Positions 45,014 through 58,900 of a stretch of DNA of 64,000 bases are shown here, piece after piece. Under the pieces are notes generated by a model, which had not been told where the DNA came from, did not search any database, and was given only the letters and a program-made list of their open reading frames with translations. Location of the stretch: NCBI GenBank assembly GCA_048013815.1, contig CM106586.1, positions 8,122,001 to 8,186,000 of the forward strand, in the 5' to 3' direction. The position numbers and the translations under genes were made by a program. The first letter of the stretch is position 1. Each line of letters begins with the position of its first letter. Source of the stretch: Setoptus koraiensis. Its lineage: Eukaryota > Arthropoda.

Positions 45014-46807
45014 ATGGAGTCGACGACCAATAGATTGAAGGCCATTTTGGTTGGGGATGAATTTGGTCAACTGAAGTATGTCAATCTCAGCCCAACGGAG
45101 CCACTTGGTCTGGTTGAAAATTGTAATGAAGATTTAAGTAATAATAATTTTAGTCGAACACGGCAGACCAGGCATCAAATAACACAACTATACGACGATT
45201 GTCTAAATAAAGGTCCAGCCGCCTCTCGTGCAATAATCTCTATAAAACCTATCCAGGGAATTTACGAAAGTCACCTGGACACAACTATTAATCCAAATAA
45301 TTTATATTTAATTGCCAACAAAGTAGGACAGTTATTCATTTGCAATACGGACCATCTGTCTAATTATAATAACTCAGTCAACCAGAATAGCAACGACGAC
45401 GCTGTCGTGGAGGACATTGTGCAATCGTCATCTAGACAACATTCCATTCTGGCACCTATCTATTACAATCTAGATAGTAAAGTACCTATTTGTGGAGCGC
45501 TGCCAATCAATCAGACCAATATTCTCATCATCTATAGTAATGGTGACTTGCAGCATGTAGCCATTAGCCAAGACGTACTGCAGTCTTCATTAAATATCAA
45601 GAGGAAGGCAATAAAATTATTGGGTCTAGGCTACAATAACGATTCCAAGCAGATACACTGGAGGATCGATGGGAGAACCGGAGAGGTTCTGTACGAATCT
45701 TATGCTTCTCATTTGAACGATTACGATCCCATTGTCGACAATCTTTTGGCGGATAAAAAGAGTCGGCACAAGGCGAAGCATACCTCCACCATAGACTCCA
45801 AAGAATGCTATCAACAATCGCCCAGTATAAGGTCACGCAAGGCCAATGAGAAAAATAGAATGATATCCGCTGAGGTGATTAATATGCTAACATCGCGATC
45901 GACTACTACACCGCGATTGAGGATATGCAAGTGGACATCTGCAACATCTTTGAATCTTCTCTATAAGAAACTGGCCCTATTCGATCTCATAGGAACTGGC
46001 GACCAATTCGGTAAAATAAGCTCCCCATCATATCAGTCTAATTGTTTTAAGCTTAATGCCGATAGACTGGCTGTAGCAGGCAGAAATTATTGTTTGAGAG
46101 TTTATGATATAACAACTCAAACTAGCATATTCAATAGTAAGTCGGGCTTTAAAAAGAATCCTCTTGTGTGCCCGCTAAAAGGCGAATCGGATTCCATAGT
46201 AGATATAGACTGGATCGGAGGAAATAGAACGACCAAAAGTATCCCGTCGCTCCTAGCTACTTGCACAGGAATAGATTCCACTGTAAAAGTTTATGATATC
46301 CGCACTATTAAGCCAGTATTCAATATAGACCTGACACAAGAGACAGAAACTAAATGGGAACCATACGAGAATTGCGCCCGAGGCTGTCAGTTCAATAGAA
46401 TTTGCTCCTCAGCTGCGCCCTTTTCAACGGCTGTACCCTCTCAGCAGTTAGCTTTAGGGGCCACAAACGGTCAAATGCACATACTAGATTTGAGATTTGT
46501 GGCACGCTCTTACCGTCTTCTAGGTAAACTGTCTGGCTTGGCAGGAGGCGAAACTAGGGATCTGCAATTCGTATCTGAATCTTACGATTCCAGCAAAGTG
46601 GTAAGTTGTTCGTCTGACAGATTCATAAGAGTTCACAAGATGCATACTTCGTTTACTTCAGTGGTGTCACACAAGATGGCCAATAAAATCTTCATCCGAA
46701 CAAAACCTACATGCTTACAGTCGATTTGTACAGAGACCACAAACTACAAATATTCATCCTCAACAGATAACATAATTGAGGAGTCCAGCGAGTTCGATCC
46801 ATTTTAA
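45014..46807 (+). CDS. WDR74: WD-repeat ribosome biogenesis factor WDR74 / Nsa1
   Basis: Nucleolar beta-propeller protein. In yeast and human it marks a pre-60S particle and works with the AAA ATPase NVL. One exon, 597 residues, longer than human WDR74 (about 385) because of Asn/Ser-rich insertions between blades. The N-terminal blade ILVGDEFGQLKYVNL parallels the human start. The best-conserved part is the C-terminal propeller: LLATCTGIDSTVKVYDIRT, GATNGQMHILDLR, LLGKLSGLAGGETRDLQF and VVSCSSDRFIRVHKM. The Lys-rich tail of the human protein is replaced by an acidic Ser-rich end. POMT2 lies upstream on the same strand with 0.6 kb between. Confidence 0.88.
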   Translation: MESTTNRLKAILVGDEFGQLKYVNLSPTEPLGLVENCNEDLSNNNFSRTRQTRHQITQLYDDCLNKGPAASRAIISIKPIQGIYESHLDTTINPNNLYLIANKVGQLFICNTDHLSNYNNSVNQNSNDDAVVEDIVQSSSRQHSILAPIYYNLDSKVPICGALPINQTNILIIYSNGDLQHVAISQDVLQSSLNIKRKAIKLLGLGYNNDSKQIHWRIDGRTGEVLYESYASHLNDYDPIVDNLLADKKSRHKAKHTSTIDSKECYQQSPSIRSRKANEKNRMISAEVINMLTSRSTTTPRLRICKWTSATSLNLLYKKLALFDLIGTGDQFGKISSPSYQSNCFKLNADRLAVAGRNYCLRVYDITTQTSIFNSKSGFKKNPLVCPLKGESDSIVDIDWIGGNRTTKSIPSLLATCTGIDSTVKVYDIRTIKPVFNIDLTQETETKWEPYENCARGCQFNRICSSAAPFSTAVPSQQLALGATNGQMHILDLRFVARSYRLLGKLSGLAGGETRDLQFVSESYDSSKVVSCSSDRFIRVHKMHTSFTSVVSHKMANKIFIRTKPTCLQSICTETTNYKYSSSTDNIIEESSEFDPF

Positions 46808-49156
<2,349 letters not shown>

Positions 49157-49804
49157 ATGTTCAAATCAGCGATACTAGTTTTGGTCATAATTGGTACTTT
49201 CACTGTTGTACCATGTATTAGATCATACAATTTGCCACCACCACTGGATAGTTCTAGCTCCAATGAAGTGTCACCAATGGGAAACATATTTGTAAGTTAT
49301 CAACACAAATTAAAATTACTTAATAATGATGGCTCTATAGCTATGTATATTTATTAACGTTTATCACTATGTCAGAGCGAGGATGCGTTTAGAAGACAAA
49401 TGAGCGATACTCCGGGGATACATCTGGGAGGCATCGCTCCTGGATCCAATGCCTCGGAAACAGTTGATCGCCTTAGAAGCGATCTAATGAACGCAGTCAA
49501 ACTAATACAAGAGGAACAATCCCGTCATCAACCGATGTCGAGTAAAATCGATCACAGCACCATGAATCAATTGAGATCAGAAGAGTGCTTTATAGAGATA
49601 ACCAAGGTGAGTAATTTACATATTCACAATGCTGTCTAATATTTTGGTGATTCTTGAAACTTCCACCCCATGTTCACTTCTTTGTATCTCTCGTCAATTA
49701 TCTTATAGGTGGAGCGTTTGCCCGGAAGATGCCAAAAGATGCATGGACTTCCAGTTTGTCAGTCAGACAAGTATCTGAATGTCGACTTGGCTGCATGCTC
49801 ATAG
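49157..49804 (+). CDS. Small secreted Cys-containing protein, unknown
   Basis: Three exons, 49157-49291, 49376-49606 and 49709-49804, all phase 0 with good GT-AG sites; 153 residues. It starts with a strong signal peptide (MFKSAILVLVIIGTFTVVPC). A polar, Ser/Gln-rich middle follows, then a compact C-terminal module with four Cys: ECFIEITKV, PGRCQKMHG, LPVCQSDKY and LAACS. Four Cys after the signal peptide would allow two disulfides. The layout (signal, variable spacer, small Cys module encoded across a junction) is typical of secreted ligands or hormone-like proteins, but I cannot name a family. No dibasic processing site clearly frames the Cys module. Confidence 0.7.
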
Positions 49805-50102
49805 AGTATTTCCAACGATTTCAAAGTCGTTCTGATGGAAACATATATCATTCCAATCATCATAATCATTATTGTATCTTTAAACAACATAATATATAAG
49901 CACTATAAGAATGAAGAGAAGGTCACATACAAAATTATTAGGACGAAATCAAAAATGATGGCAATCTAATGCGTAGTCTGAAATAGGACACTGATAAGAA
50001 TGGTACCAAGAAAACATGAATCAACAAAGAATGCGATTACTCATTCGTGAAAATCTAAATTAACACATTTGTCTTATAACTTTATACGAATCTATAGCAC
50101 TA

Positions 50103-52859
50103 TCACATATCATCCTTCGGCATTTTTAATAATTCATCCACCTTACTCAAGATAGGATCATGAGCGCAGTCTAGCTTACTGACAAAATTAATCAAATTTG
50201 ATTTACAATACAAGTCTATGTCGTCCTCATAGGCTAAGAATAATCCCAATAAATTATTTGAAAGGTTCAACAATTCTGATCTCTCCGTATCGATTACATC
50301 ACGTGATTTCTCAAAGTATTCAAACAATAAATTAATAAATTCTTTGATGAATGCGTCCGCGTGAGATAAGCTCGAGTTCATTAAAGCTACCTGGGCTCCT
50401 TCCAATAGAAGATTTGCCTTCAATTTTGAACTTTCTATTGTTGGTATCGTAATGTAAGAATAAGCCAGACAAGAGTTTATAAAATTTGGTGTTTTCTTTC
50501 TTTTTCTATTAATAATCTTTCTGCATCTAGTGGCTAAAGCGTGGCAACGTCGAACTAGATAATATATCACAGGGTCCAATTTATCAAAGCTGGCTCGGCA
50601 TTCTGCTAGATAGTTCAACTCCGCATTCATATCAATGTCAAATGACACAAGCAGTAAAAAATGTATAATGTGTTGTGACATCTGTCTGAGCTCGTCATCG
50701 AAAGTGTTTGGTCCTATAGAATCATGTAAAATCTTGCATATATGCGTTAATTGGTTAATTATAACGATGTCATCGATGCAAATATCTGGCTTATCAATGG
50801 CATCCTGAAATTCTTCTTCTTCTTGGCACTCAATCAACTCATTAGATTGGCTTTTTGTATATTGGTAAGCCAACTCTAGTAGATCCAAAGTACAATTATT
50901 AGATGGATCTCTAACGTTTTTGACTACAGAGAGGAACGATACAAGTGTAATCTTGCATGCTTTTGAGGCGAAGCTATCTTTTTGTATCATATCGAACAAA
51001 TGGACAAAATTTTCCAAAGACAATAGACTGGAGAACTCATCCAGACTGCTCATGCTTGAAACTATGTCATCAATCATACAAACTAGATCGTCATAGTAGT
51101 CGACAAACATCCTTTCGGGTTGTATTCGTTGAATGATATCGCCTAAAATAAGATTTATCTCTTTTATGGTGAGGTACTTGCATGTAAACTTTAGCCAAGT
51201 TTTGGCACATGTCAAATATTCGGGTACAATCAAACCTGACATAATTTTCCAAACTTCATTGAGGACTATCGATTTTTCGTTTGTGTCAGCATGACTCATA
51301 TAGATTTCGCTATTTATCAATGATTTACCCAAATTGTCAATCATTGTGAACACAGGCAACTTTGATGGAATAGGAGCCATGATGTTGGTGGTAAATGATG
51401 CATCGTCGTCCACGAATTGAGGCTCCTGCCCGTTGGCCGGAATTTGACAAAGTTCGCTGACCTTACTAAGCCATTTCTCTAGGTTCTTCACTAAGAAATT
51501 GGATGGTAGTCTTTCGATCAGTGAGTATAGAATGAGAAATTTCGAAAAGTCATCCTCTATGGAAGAACTGGTCGGTGCAAAGATATTGTCTTCATGATTA
51601 TCCAATATCTTCATCAATGCGTCATAACCATTGCTAGTTGTAGCGCATTTCAACAGCCAATCAAAAGATGGAATAAGAACATCATAGTAGTCCCATAGTG
51701 ATATCTTCTGTGCAAACAGGAAAGTTTGTAAATTACTGCGGGATATTCTTCGTAATAGATGAGAATTCTCGGCTATACTATCGGTGAAGACTTCACTAAA
51801 TAGACTACTGTTGGAGTTCAAAGTAAGCAAAGCTATCCGACATATATAGCATCGGACGTAAGAGGCCACTATCACATTTCCAATGCCACGTACCATTCTC
51901 GATATTCTCAAAAGTGATTGCGAGTAATACTTCATCAAATGTTCGGTTGGATCGGCATTGGACGGAGCCACTTGAAGGTATCCACACGTTCTTAGAATAG
52001 CCAATTCTATATATATTCGAGGCGTCAATTCTCTGATGGATGCTACCTTCAAAAACCAATTACGACAAGTCCTCTGGGCTGATTCTTCGCCACCCGACTG
52101 GACAGCTCTTTCATTTATTCTAGCATCCACCAATCGGCCAAAATTGTCCAAAATATCTGTCACTAGAATAAATTTGCCGGGATAAAATTTCAATACTGAC
52201 ACGTCTGCTAATAGCTTGGCGCATTGGATAACAATCTTTAAAGCTTTTACTCTTTGATCAGTTTCCCATGATTGGTTTAGAGCCGAGTTCAGCTGCTCTA
52301 TTTTTCTCTTGTAGTCACTTTGGCTCAAATTAGTTATTTCCTGGATTTGACTCATGACTTGACTGCTATTTTCGAAATTATCTATTTGCTCCAGACGCTG
52401 CCTCACGTGATTGCTAAGAGATGGACGATGAGGAGACTTCAAACATTTGGCACCGATTCGAATTGTCTGCGAGGTCAAATCTTTAGAGGTGGTGTATTTG
52501 GAAAGAATCTGGGTCCGTGTCTTTGACCAAAGTGATTCACTAATACAGTTGTCCTTTGAACGATGGACAAGCCAGGGATGAAGAGAGCTGACATTCTTGT
52601 CAATTTGTGGACATGATCTTCCAGACTTTATCGGAGCATTCTCCTTTCCACCATCTGCTAGGTGGTTTTGAAATTTGAGAGCGGGTGATGAGAAATCGTT
52701 GTTGGAGTGTGGCGTCCGTCCGATCCTCTGTTTGGAATTTGAGCTAACTGCGGTGAGGTCTTCTTCGTCAGAGAGACTATCAGTGTCAAACTGCAGCGGG
52801 TGAGTATCTACAGGTCGCTTAGGCAAGTACTGACCGGATGAGTTCTTTGGGTCGATCAT
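50103..52859 (-). CDS. VPS35L: VPS35-like subunit of the retriever complex
   Basis: Alpha-solenoid core of retriever (VPS35L-VPS29-VPS26C), which with the CCC complex and WASH recycles cargo such as integrins from endosomes to the surface. 918 residues in one exon against about 960 in human. The start is the ATG after a window without in-frame alternatives. The first 110 residues are acidic/Ser-rich and disordered, as in human. Clear alignment begins at RTQILSKYTTSKDL and continues with VRQRLEQIDNFE, LNQSWETDQRVKALKIVIQC, FYPGKFILVTDILDNFG, NWFLKVASIRELTPRIYIE, MVRGIGN and the C-terminal ACLAYSYITIPTIES and LSHADAFIK. MRPL50 and MPI follow upstream on the same strand. Human gene synonym: C16orf62. 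Confidence 0.93.
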   Translation of the reverse strand: MIDPKNSSGQYLPKRPVDTHPLQFDTDSLSDEEDLTAVSSNSKQRIGRTPHSNNDFSSPALKFQNHLADGGKENAPIKSGRSCPQIDKNVSSLHPWLVHRSKDNCISESLWSKTRTQILSKYTTSKDLTSQTIRIGAKCLKSPHRPSLSNHVRQRLEQIDNFENSSQVMSQIQEITNLSQSDYKRKIEQLNSALNQSWETDQRVKALKIVIQCAKLLADVSVLKFYPGKFILVTDILDNFGRLVDARINERAVQSGGEESAQRTCRNWFLKVASIRELTPRIYIELAILRTCGYLQVAPSNADPTEHLMKYYSQSLLRISRMVRGIGNVIVASYVRCYICRIALLTLNSNSSLFSEVFTDSIAENSHLLRRISRSNLQTFLFAQKISLWDYYDVLIPSFDWLLKCATTSNGYDALMKILDNHEDNIFAPTSSSIEDDFSKFLILYSLIERLPSNFLVKNLEKWLSKVSELCQIPANGQEPQFVDDDASFTTNIMAPIPSKLPVFTMIDNLGKSLINSEIYMSHADTNEKSIVLNEVWKIMSGLIVPEYLTCAKTWLKFTCKYLTIKEINLILGDIIQRIQPERMFVDYYDDLVCMIDDIVSSMSSLDEFSSLLSLENFVHLFDMIQKDSFASKACKITLVSFLSVVKNVRDPSNNCTLDLLELAYQYTKSQSNELIECQEEEEFQDAIDKPDICIDDIVIINQLTHICKILHDSIGPNTFDDELRQMSQHIIHFLLLVSFDIDMNAELNYLAECRASFDKLDPVIYYLVRRCHALATRCRKIINRKRKKTPNFINSCLAYSYITIPTIESSKLKANLLLEGAQVALMNSSLSHADAFIKEFINLLFEYFEKSRDVIDTERSELLNLSNNLLGLFLAYEDDIDLYCKSNLINFVSKLDCAHDPILSKVDELLKMPKDDM

Positions 52860-53309
52860 GTTTGCAAATTCAACGTCCCACGGCTGTCACATTGATTTAA
52901 ACAATTCTCATGATGACCCCCCTGTCCGATAATTTCGTGTCTTAACCACTGTTTTCCAATAAGATTGACACATGTTCGCTCTGGTTTGTCATCAGGTGGG
53001 CGCAGCGGCAACTTTGAAAACCATTGAACGGATTCTCATCGCATGAATCTTATACGCTGGAATGAGAATTTAACTGGTAGCCACTATAGTCTATAGAAAA
53101 TGAATAATTTTAGAATGCTAGTGAATTGACAAGTCTATACCCATCAACATTCAAAATCGAGACTAACCACCTTTCAATCGTTTTTTTTTGTGACTGCATG
53201 TGACATAAGAAAGACTTCAATCACCGATCATATGAGGAAATGAATATCTGTGAGCCGAAGAAAAGTAAGCGACATTTGACGCAATTATTCTTGTACATAT
53301 ATCTATTAT
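52860..53309. other. Intergenic between MRPL50 3' end and VPS35L 5' end
   Basis: About 450 bp on the minus-strand gene run. Should hold the VPS35L promoter and the MRPL50 3' UTR. Nothing else recognised. Confidence 0.6.
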
Positions 53310-54146
53310 TTATATATCTGGCCATTGAAACTCTTCTTGATTCAGAGTTGGATATTTTTTGGCCCCTCGTAGGCCGTTGACTTTTGAAACTAACCCAGGA
53401 TAGGCTGTATATCCACCGAAGAAGGTATCGTCTTCGATGTTGAAACGTATGGGATCCTCTATTATGTGAAGATTCGCAGGGAGCTCATCTGCTTGACGGA
53501 CTAGAGCAGAATAAGAATTTATGCCTATGACAGGCTTGCTGTAATACTCAATAAGATCAGCCAAAGTTAAAGTATAGCTCAGCGATGAGTTGGGTAATTC
53601 ATGATTGAGCTCTTGACTACATCTAGATATTAGCGACAATTTTAGTAATCTGTTCTGATCTAATTTGATACATTCAGGCTGTAGATCGTCTATTTGCTTA
53701 GGCGGAGATAATTCCATTTCTTTCAGTAGATTCATGTAGATACCTTTGATCCTGTTGCTAACATCTTTTGGCGGGTTGTAAGGTCTAGATTCTCTGGCGC
53801 CTCCTCTCGATAAGACAGATGACTTGAAACTGTTCAATTTCTCTTTTGCTGTTTGCCGGGCCTCTTTTGGATCACTTCTATAACTATCGTCCCAGTGATA
53901 TTTGTTGTATTGGGCCTCTTTTTCTTTCGGCTTCACTACCATCCAAGGTTTTCTCATTTTCACCCTCTTCTCTCCAACCCCTTGAAATTCAGCAATATTG
54001 TGACGATCTGTGTAAGGTGTTCTTGTTGGGTCAAGGTAAGTTTCTCGCCTGTTCTTTTGATGCGGTATGGGGTATATTTTAACATGGGTCCTTTTTTGGA
54101 TGAAATTGAGTCTCGAGATGATCGCAGCCCTCAGTAAACCCTCCAT
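53310..54146 (-). CDS. MRPL50: Mitochondrial ribosomal protein mL50
   Basis: Metazoan-specific large-subunit mitoribosomal protein with an acyl-carrier-like fold. 278 residues from the first ATG (human about 158). The conserved core spans about residues 120-225: RPYNPPKDVSNRIKGIY matches human RAYTPPEDLQSRLESYV, and LPNSSLSYTLTLADLIEYY and ELPANLHI match VPNSRLHQMCRVRDVLDFY and NLPPNLKI. The first 115 residues, basic and aromatic with import-signal character at the very start, and a tail of about 50 residues rich in Gly/Tyr (FFGGYTAYPGLV) have no counterpart in human. MPI lies upstream on the same strand. Confidence 0.8.
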   Translation of the reverse strand: MEGLLRAAIISRLNFIQKRTHVKIYPIPHQKNRRETYLDPTRTPYTDRHNIAEFQGVGEKRVKMRKPWMVVKPKEKEAQYNKYHWDDSYRSDPKEARQTAKEKLNSFKSSVLSRGGARESRPYNPPKDVSNRIKGIYMNLLKEMELSPPKQIDDLQPECIKLDQNRLLKLSLISRCSQELNHELPNSSLSYTLTLADLIEYYSKPVIGINSYSALVRQADELPANLHIIEDPIRFNIEDDTFFGGYTAYPGLVSKVNGLRGAKKYPTLNQEEFQWPDI

Positions 54147-54503
54147 TTTTGGCTCAAGTAAAGGAGTTCCTCTCAAAAACAAATAACTATCTTGCTAGGA
54201 CAGATTCTCCCAGGAATACGGCGAAATAGGTTCGCGTCCCAAATGTAAACAGACACACTACGGCATCATTGAAGATAACTATATCCTTGAACCGCGACTT
54301 TTGAAACACCCACGTGTTTCGCTTGTTTTCTGTTCTTTCTTGTTACAACCGATATCTATTTATTTTTATTATTATTATTTATTATGTTATCAATGCCAGA
54401 AAAAAAACTACATATTTATAATACCTGCTGACACACCAGAGTGTATAGAGGCTGTCTCGATGTTAAGATTAAATGACGTATGAAGCGCTTACACAAAGAA
54501 TCG
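54147..54503. other. Intergenic between MPI 3' end and MRPL50 5' end
   Basis: About 360 bp. Holds the MRPL50 promoter side; no core element recognised. Confidence 0.6.
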
Positions 54504-55955
54504 TTAACAATACGCTCTATAGGCAGTGAATAAACCTGAAATTTCCATCAATGCCGGTGATATTTGCGGGGGTATGTAGGCAACGGAACCAAGGGATATT
54601 TCGTGCTTCTTTGAATTATTTAAGAAATCTACAATCTTGGCACTACCACTCAAAACTACCATAATAGAACCACTCGATACAGAGGTTATCGTGTGAGGTC
54701 CAGCACCATTCCTCCCATCAATTTCGATTCTATCCACAGCAAACTCATCTATTGGTGGTTTATACACAGTGATGTAGTCATTTGGCCTTTTTGGCTTGAG
54801 AATGATATCGTGACAACTCCTTGGCTGGTAGTTAAGCATTTTGGTTAAGGTGTTGACATCGCAAAATTTACTCGTTAGACCAGCTCTCACTACATTGTCA
54901 GAGCATGCCATGCACTCAATGCACTCTGTAGATGAGTTATAGATTGGGCAAGAACAAAATCAATCCATTAAGACTATGTTTGTTTCTGAGGAGATGGACG
55001 AATTTGAACGATGATGGAATAGTATAGTCGACAAACTTACCGCCAGATATGTAGGCATGAAGTTTGTTCGCCTCTAAAAATATCCCTTGCCCCGGTGACA
55101 ATTTGATATAGTTTAGAAAGAATATTGCAAAACAGCCCGGATCATGCGGATACAAGTTGTGTAATCTATTGAAAACATCAGCCAGGTCTTTGTCTAAACT
55201 AGAGATGTGGTTCTTGCTCAGGTTTTTGAGTTCACTTGCCACGATGGATTTATCGCAACTAACCAGTGACGAGAAACATTTTGCTAAACCTTGCTGACGC
55301 ATGTCATCTCTGGTTTGTTGATTGTAAAATTCGTAATTTTTCTCGCCAACAACCTTCCTTAGGGGTTCCAGGTCATTGATGAACTTGAGAATTTGTTCGT
55401 GACACCTGAAATCACACAGTACTTCAAAATCAGTTAAAGCTATGGCCATTTCTGGTTTGTGATTAGAATCTGGATAATTTTTCGGATCTTTGCCGTGCAA
55501 AATACCAGCTAGATTTTTGTCTGGATGTGCTTGCAGAGAAAGAGGTTGGCCAACGGATAGAATTTTAAACAGAAATGGCAGATTTTTGCCATATTTAGCA
55601 ATATGATTGACATGACCACACATATCGGGCTGCTCCTTGATGAAATCACTCAAATTGACCCTACGGCCACAAACATCTATCGCAGACGGGCCTGATGGAT
55701 GAGTTCCGAACCATATCTCGGCCAATGGTTCATCTTGTGTTTTTGAATTTCCATTACAGGAAGTCGGCTTGCCGTTATCGAATTTTGATATGATACTGTC
55801 CTGTCTGTTCTTGCCCCAATGATAATTTTTGACGAATCCAAATAGTGGTAACACTGAAAATAGACACAGTTATTGCATTGTGTTATTAGAATGACATGTC
55901 AAGAATCGTAGTAGTAATCACATCTTCCATGGGGTATGGGTGCAAGATACTCACT
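54504..55955 (-). CDS. MPI: Mannose-6-phosphate isomerase
   Basis: Zinc enzyme interconverting fructose-6-phosphate and mannose-6-phosphate, feeding GDP-mannose and dolichol-phosphate-mannose for glycosylation, the donor used by the POMT enzymes. Coding segments: 55955 (one base), 55853-55041 and 54925-54504; 411 residues (human 423). Zinc ligands are visible in LSLQAHPDKNL (Gln, His), NHKPEMAIAL (Glu) and LEANKLHAYISG (His). The second splice rebuilds GECIECMACSDNVVRAGLT, matching human GDCVECMACSDN. No ATG precedes the first conserved residues inside the main exon. A clean acceptor leaves TG-TTACCACTATTT, and the upstream donor exon ends CAATTCACCA, so splicing creates ATG in a good start context. 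Confidence 0.92.
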
Positions 55956-58900
55956 GGTGAATTGAACAACCGTGATACTATATGTGGGAAATAGTTGGCT
56001 AATGAATTAATCTTGTCGAAATCGTCTTCTTGTAATGACGATGATTGCAAAATGGACAAATGTTAGTTAATATTGCACTCTTTGTTTATTTTCGCTAACT
56101 GACATTAGATTGAGCTTGTCGAGTATGTGAATGTGATAGATAAGGCGGATAATAATATCATACAAACACTTCCATTTGATAGGAATAAATAGTCGCACGT
56201 GAACATCTCCAGTGTAAACCAAAAGTAAAAAAGCAAATCTCTTAGATAGGTCAACTGTCGTGCCTTGCCATGTTGTTTTGTTATTGATTTCTTTCATCCA
56301 ACATATGTCATACTCGACTACGTAGTACTCCCAATGTCTGCCAGTCTGTATTTTTTCTTTTCGTCTATTTATCGTTGCTGTTTATGTTTGCATCTCTATT
56401 CACGTCTCCAGGTTTACAAGGATTGCCAGTGCGCAATCTCTTCATAGCAATGTCTGTCTTTTTCCTTTTCTGTGAACTCTATTACAAGATTTACCTTTAG
56501 GATATTCAATGACAACTATAGAAAGAGACAACAGTGTCTGTTCGATGACGATGAAATTGATTTCAAATCTTCATCACCATACAGTACCTGATGATTTATT
56601 ACTGACTTCACATCACTGATGACGACGAAAAAGAGTTTGCCACCGTCTAGCTGACGCAAGCCATCTCTAGAATGATCACCATAATTTTAGGAGTATGTGA
56701 TATCTCTTTCTATCCTCCATCCGCATCCACAGGATAAGTCCTTTCCGCTGTTTTTTTGCAAGCAGGTTATAATTTCTTCGTGTCTGGTTGATACCGATTC
56801 TGTCTAGTATGTGCCAATCGATGTGCGAAACCGAATGATGTCAGTTTCAGGGGCGGCACTGAGCTTGGCCTGACAATGGTCATTTATTCAGAAATTCTTA
56901 CATGATTCCCATCTCGGCAACAAATAAGCAAATCGCGAGACTGCTTGCGAGATTTAGCGTCTGGCATCGCGTGCAGAAGAAAGTAATCGATGTCTGTCAA
57001 GTTTCCTTCATAGAAGATTACTCGAGATTGAATTCTTCTTAGATTCTAGGGGTCGATGCTTGTTGTCTCTATAGTTATTTTGAACTCGCACCGAGCATAT
57101 GCCCGACGAAACCAACTGGTTAATCGGGATCCGTTTTGTTTGGTCGAATCACAGTCACTCGGCAGCTCGAAACCTGGCTACTTGCTCGAACAATGTAACG
57201 CTCTGTGTTATATTTGTGTTTTATTCTCAAATTGTTTGGCCAAACCAACAAGTCATCAACTAACCAAAAAACAAACCAAACAAAACCACCCAAAAGCAGG
57301 TAACCAAAAGCTTGCTAGAATCTGTCTATGATGACCAGTCTGGTTCGCGCTCCTGTGTATCGATTTTGTAACATAAGAGGCACTTGACTTGAAAAAGATT
57401 TCTGAAAATCAAGAGGGAATATTGATCTAGGCAATTGAATATTCGAGCAAAAGCTTGTCAGGGCAAGCAAGCGATTCTCGAGCATACCACCGTATCCTCT
57501 TTGGCGTTAATATTTGATAGTGCTTATGAGATTCCCACAATTCTCGATACTGTCATGAAATAGGCACCCACCCCTCTGAGCTCATATGGGCGCATCGCAA
57601 GCGATCACAGTTTGTCCGAAATGGATATTATCAGTGCTCACACATGATCGAGCCATTTATGGATGTATCGTCTGCAATTACACTGTATAACGCTGGAACG
57701 TTTCTTATTATCCTGGCCCTGATTTTGGGATTGAGAATCAAAACAAACGTAGAGCAACGACCGTACGCCATCAGTCCATTTCTGACGATCGTTGTGATGC
57801 CCTTGCAATTTCCAGAATGCTTTTAGGCAGCCAGAAACAGAGTGAATCAATTCGAAAATCAGGGTAGAGAAATGTTTGTCATCCTGATTTTCCTGACCTA
57901 CCGTCAAATTTGTTGCTATTGTTAAGCCAATTGTGTTTGATGGGCTTTCCCAACTGACCATTTGTTTCCAATTAGTTAGTGAACTTTAATCAGATTAACA
58001 CACACTCATCAATGTGAAAGGATGTGTCTAGGACAAGACAAGAGTGAGAGTTTTCAAGATCAAAAGGTTGCAAGTGAAAAATTGTGTAGTGCTCACACAG
58101 GTTCGGGGTGACATTTCTCTCTGACACATTAGCATCGGTTGGGGGATAGGGGGAGAAAAGAATAAGGTCGATCGAGCTTCACTAAGTGGATAACGGCAAG
58201 CTCGGAATCAGTTTGGAACTGAGCGAATTCGAACATCCGATCTAGTAGTTTGTTGTTGTTGTTGTTCCATTCAATAGACATAGAATGATGAGAGGTTAAT
58301 ACAATCCCATCTAATAGATTGATCGTCAATTGATAAAGTCGTCTTCAAAGAACGAACAACGAAATATTTACCCTAACTCTCATAACATTTTGATGATTTG
58401 AATGATTGACAAGATCATCACCATTAGTGTTGAACAGTGTCGATGATCAAGTTTGATGATAAAGATGCTTTGTTGTTACCACTACATAATACACATAATC
58501 AAACAGGCTGATACTCAATGGTAGTAATAACAGTAGTAGTTCAATAGAGAATAGATGACATAATGACATAATCATCGTCGTCGTCGTCGTAGTCGTAGTC
58601 TTTTGAAAACATTTATCGGCTACAGAAGAGAACAGTATCTGTGTTATAATATTAAATAATTGGTGGTCAAATAATAAAGCCTGCTTAGACCTCGATTGAC
58701 AGTTTCAAATCAAATGATTGTGAAGTGCAGAAAGTTGTTGTTTGTCTCCTCTATCCGAGAGAACGAAAGTGAGAGTTAATTCAACTCGTTGATAACTACT
58801 AATTGTGCGCTTAGATAGGTTAACACATCAACAATTGTCTACTGTTGTTCTCGTTGTTGTTGTTTCTCTCTAGACTGTATTGCACTATTTAGCCTAACTA

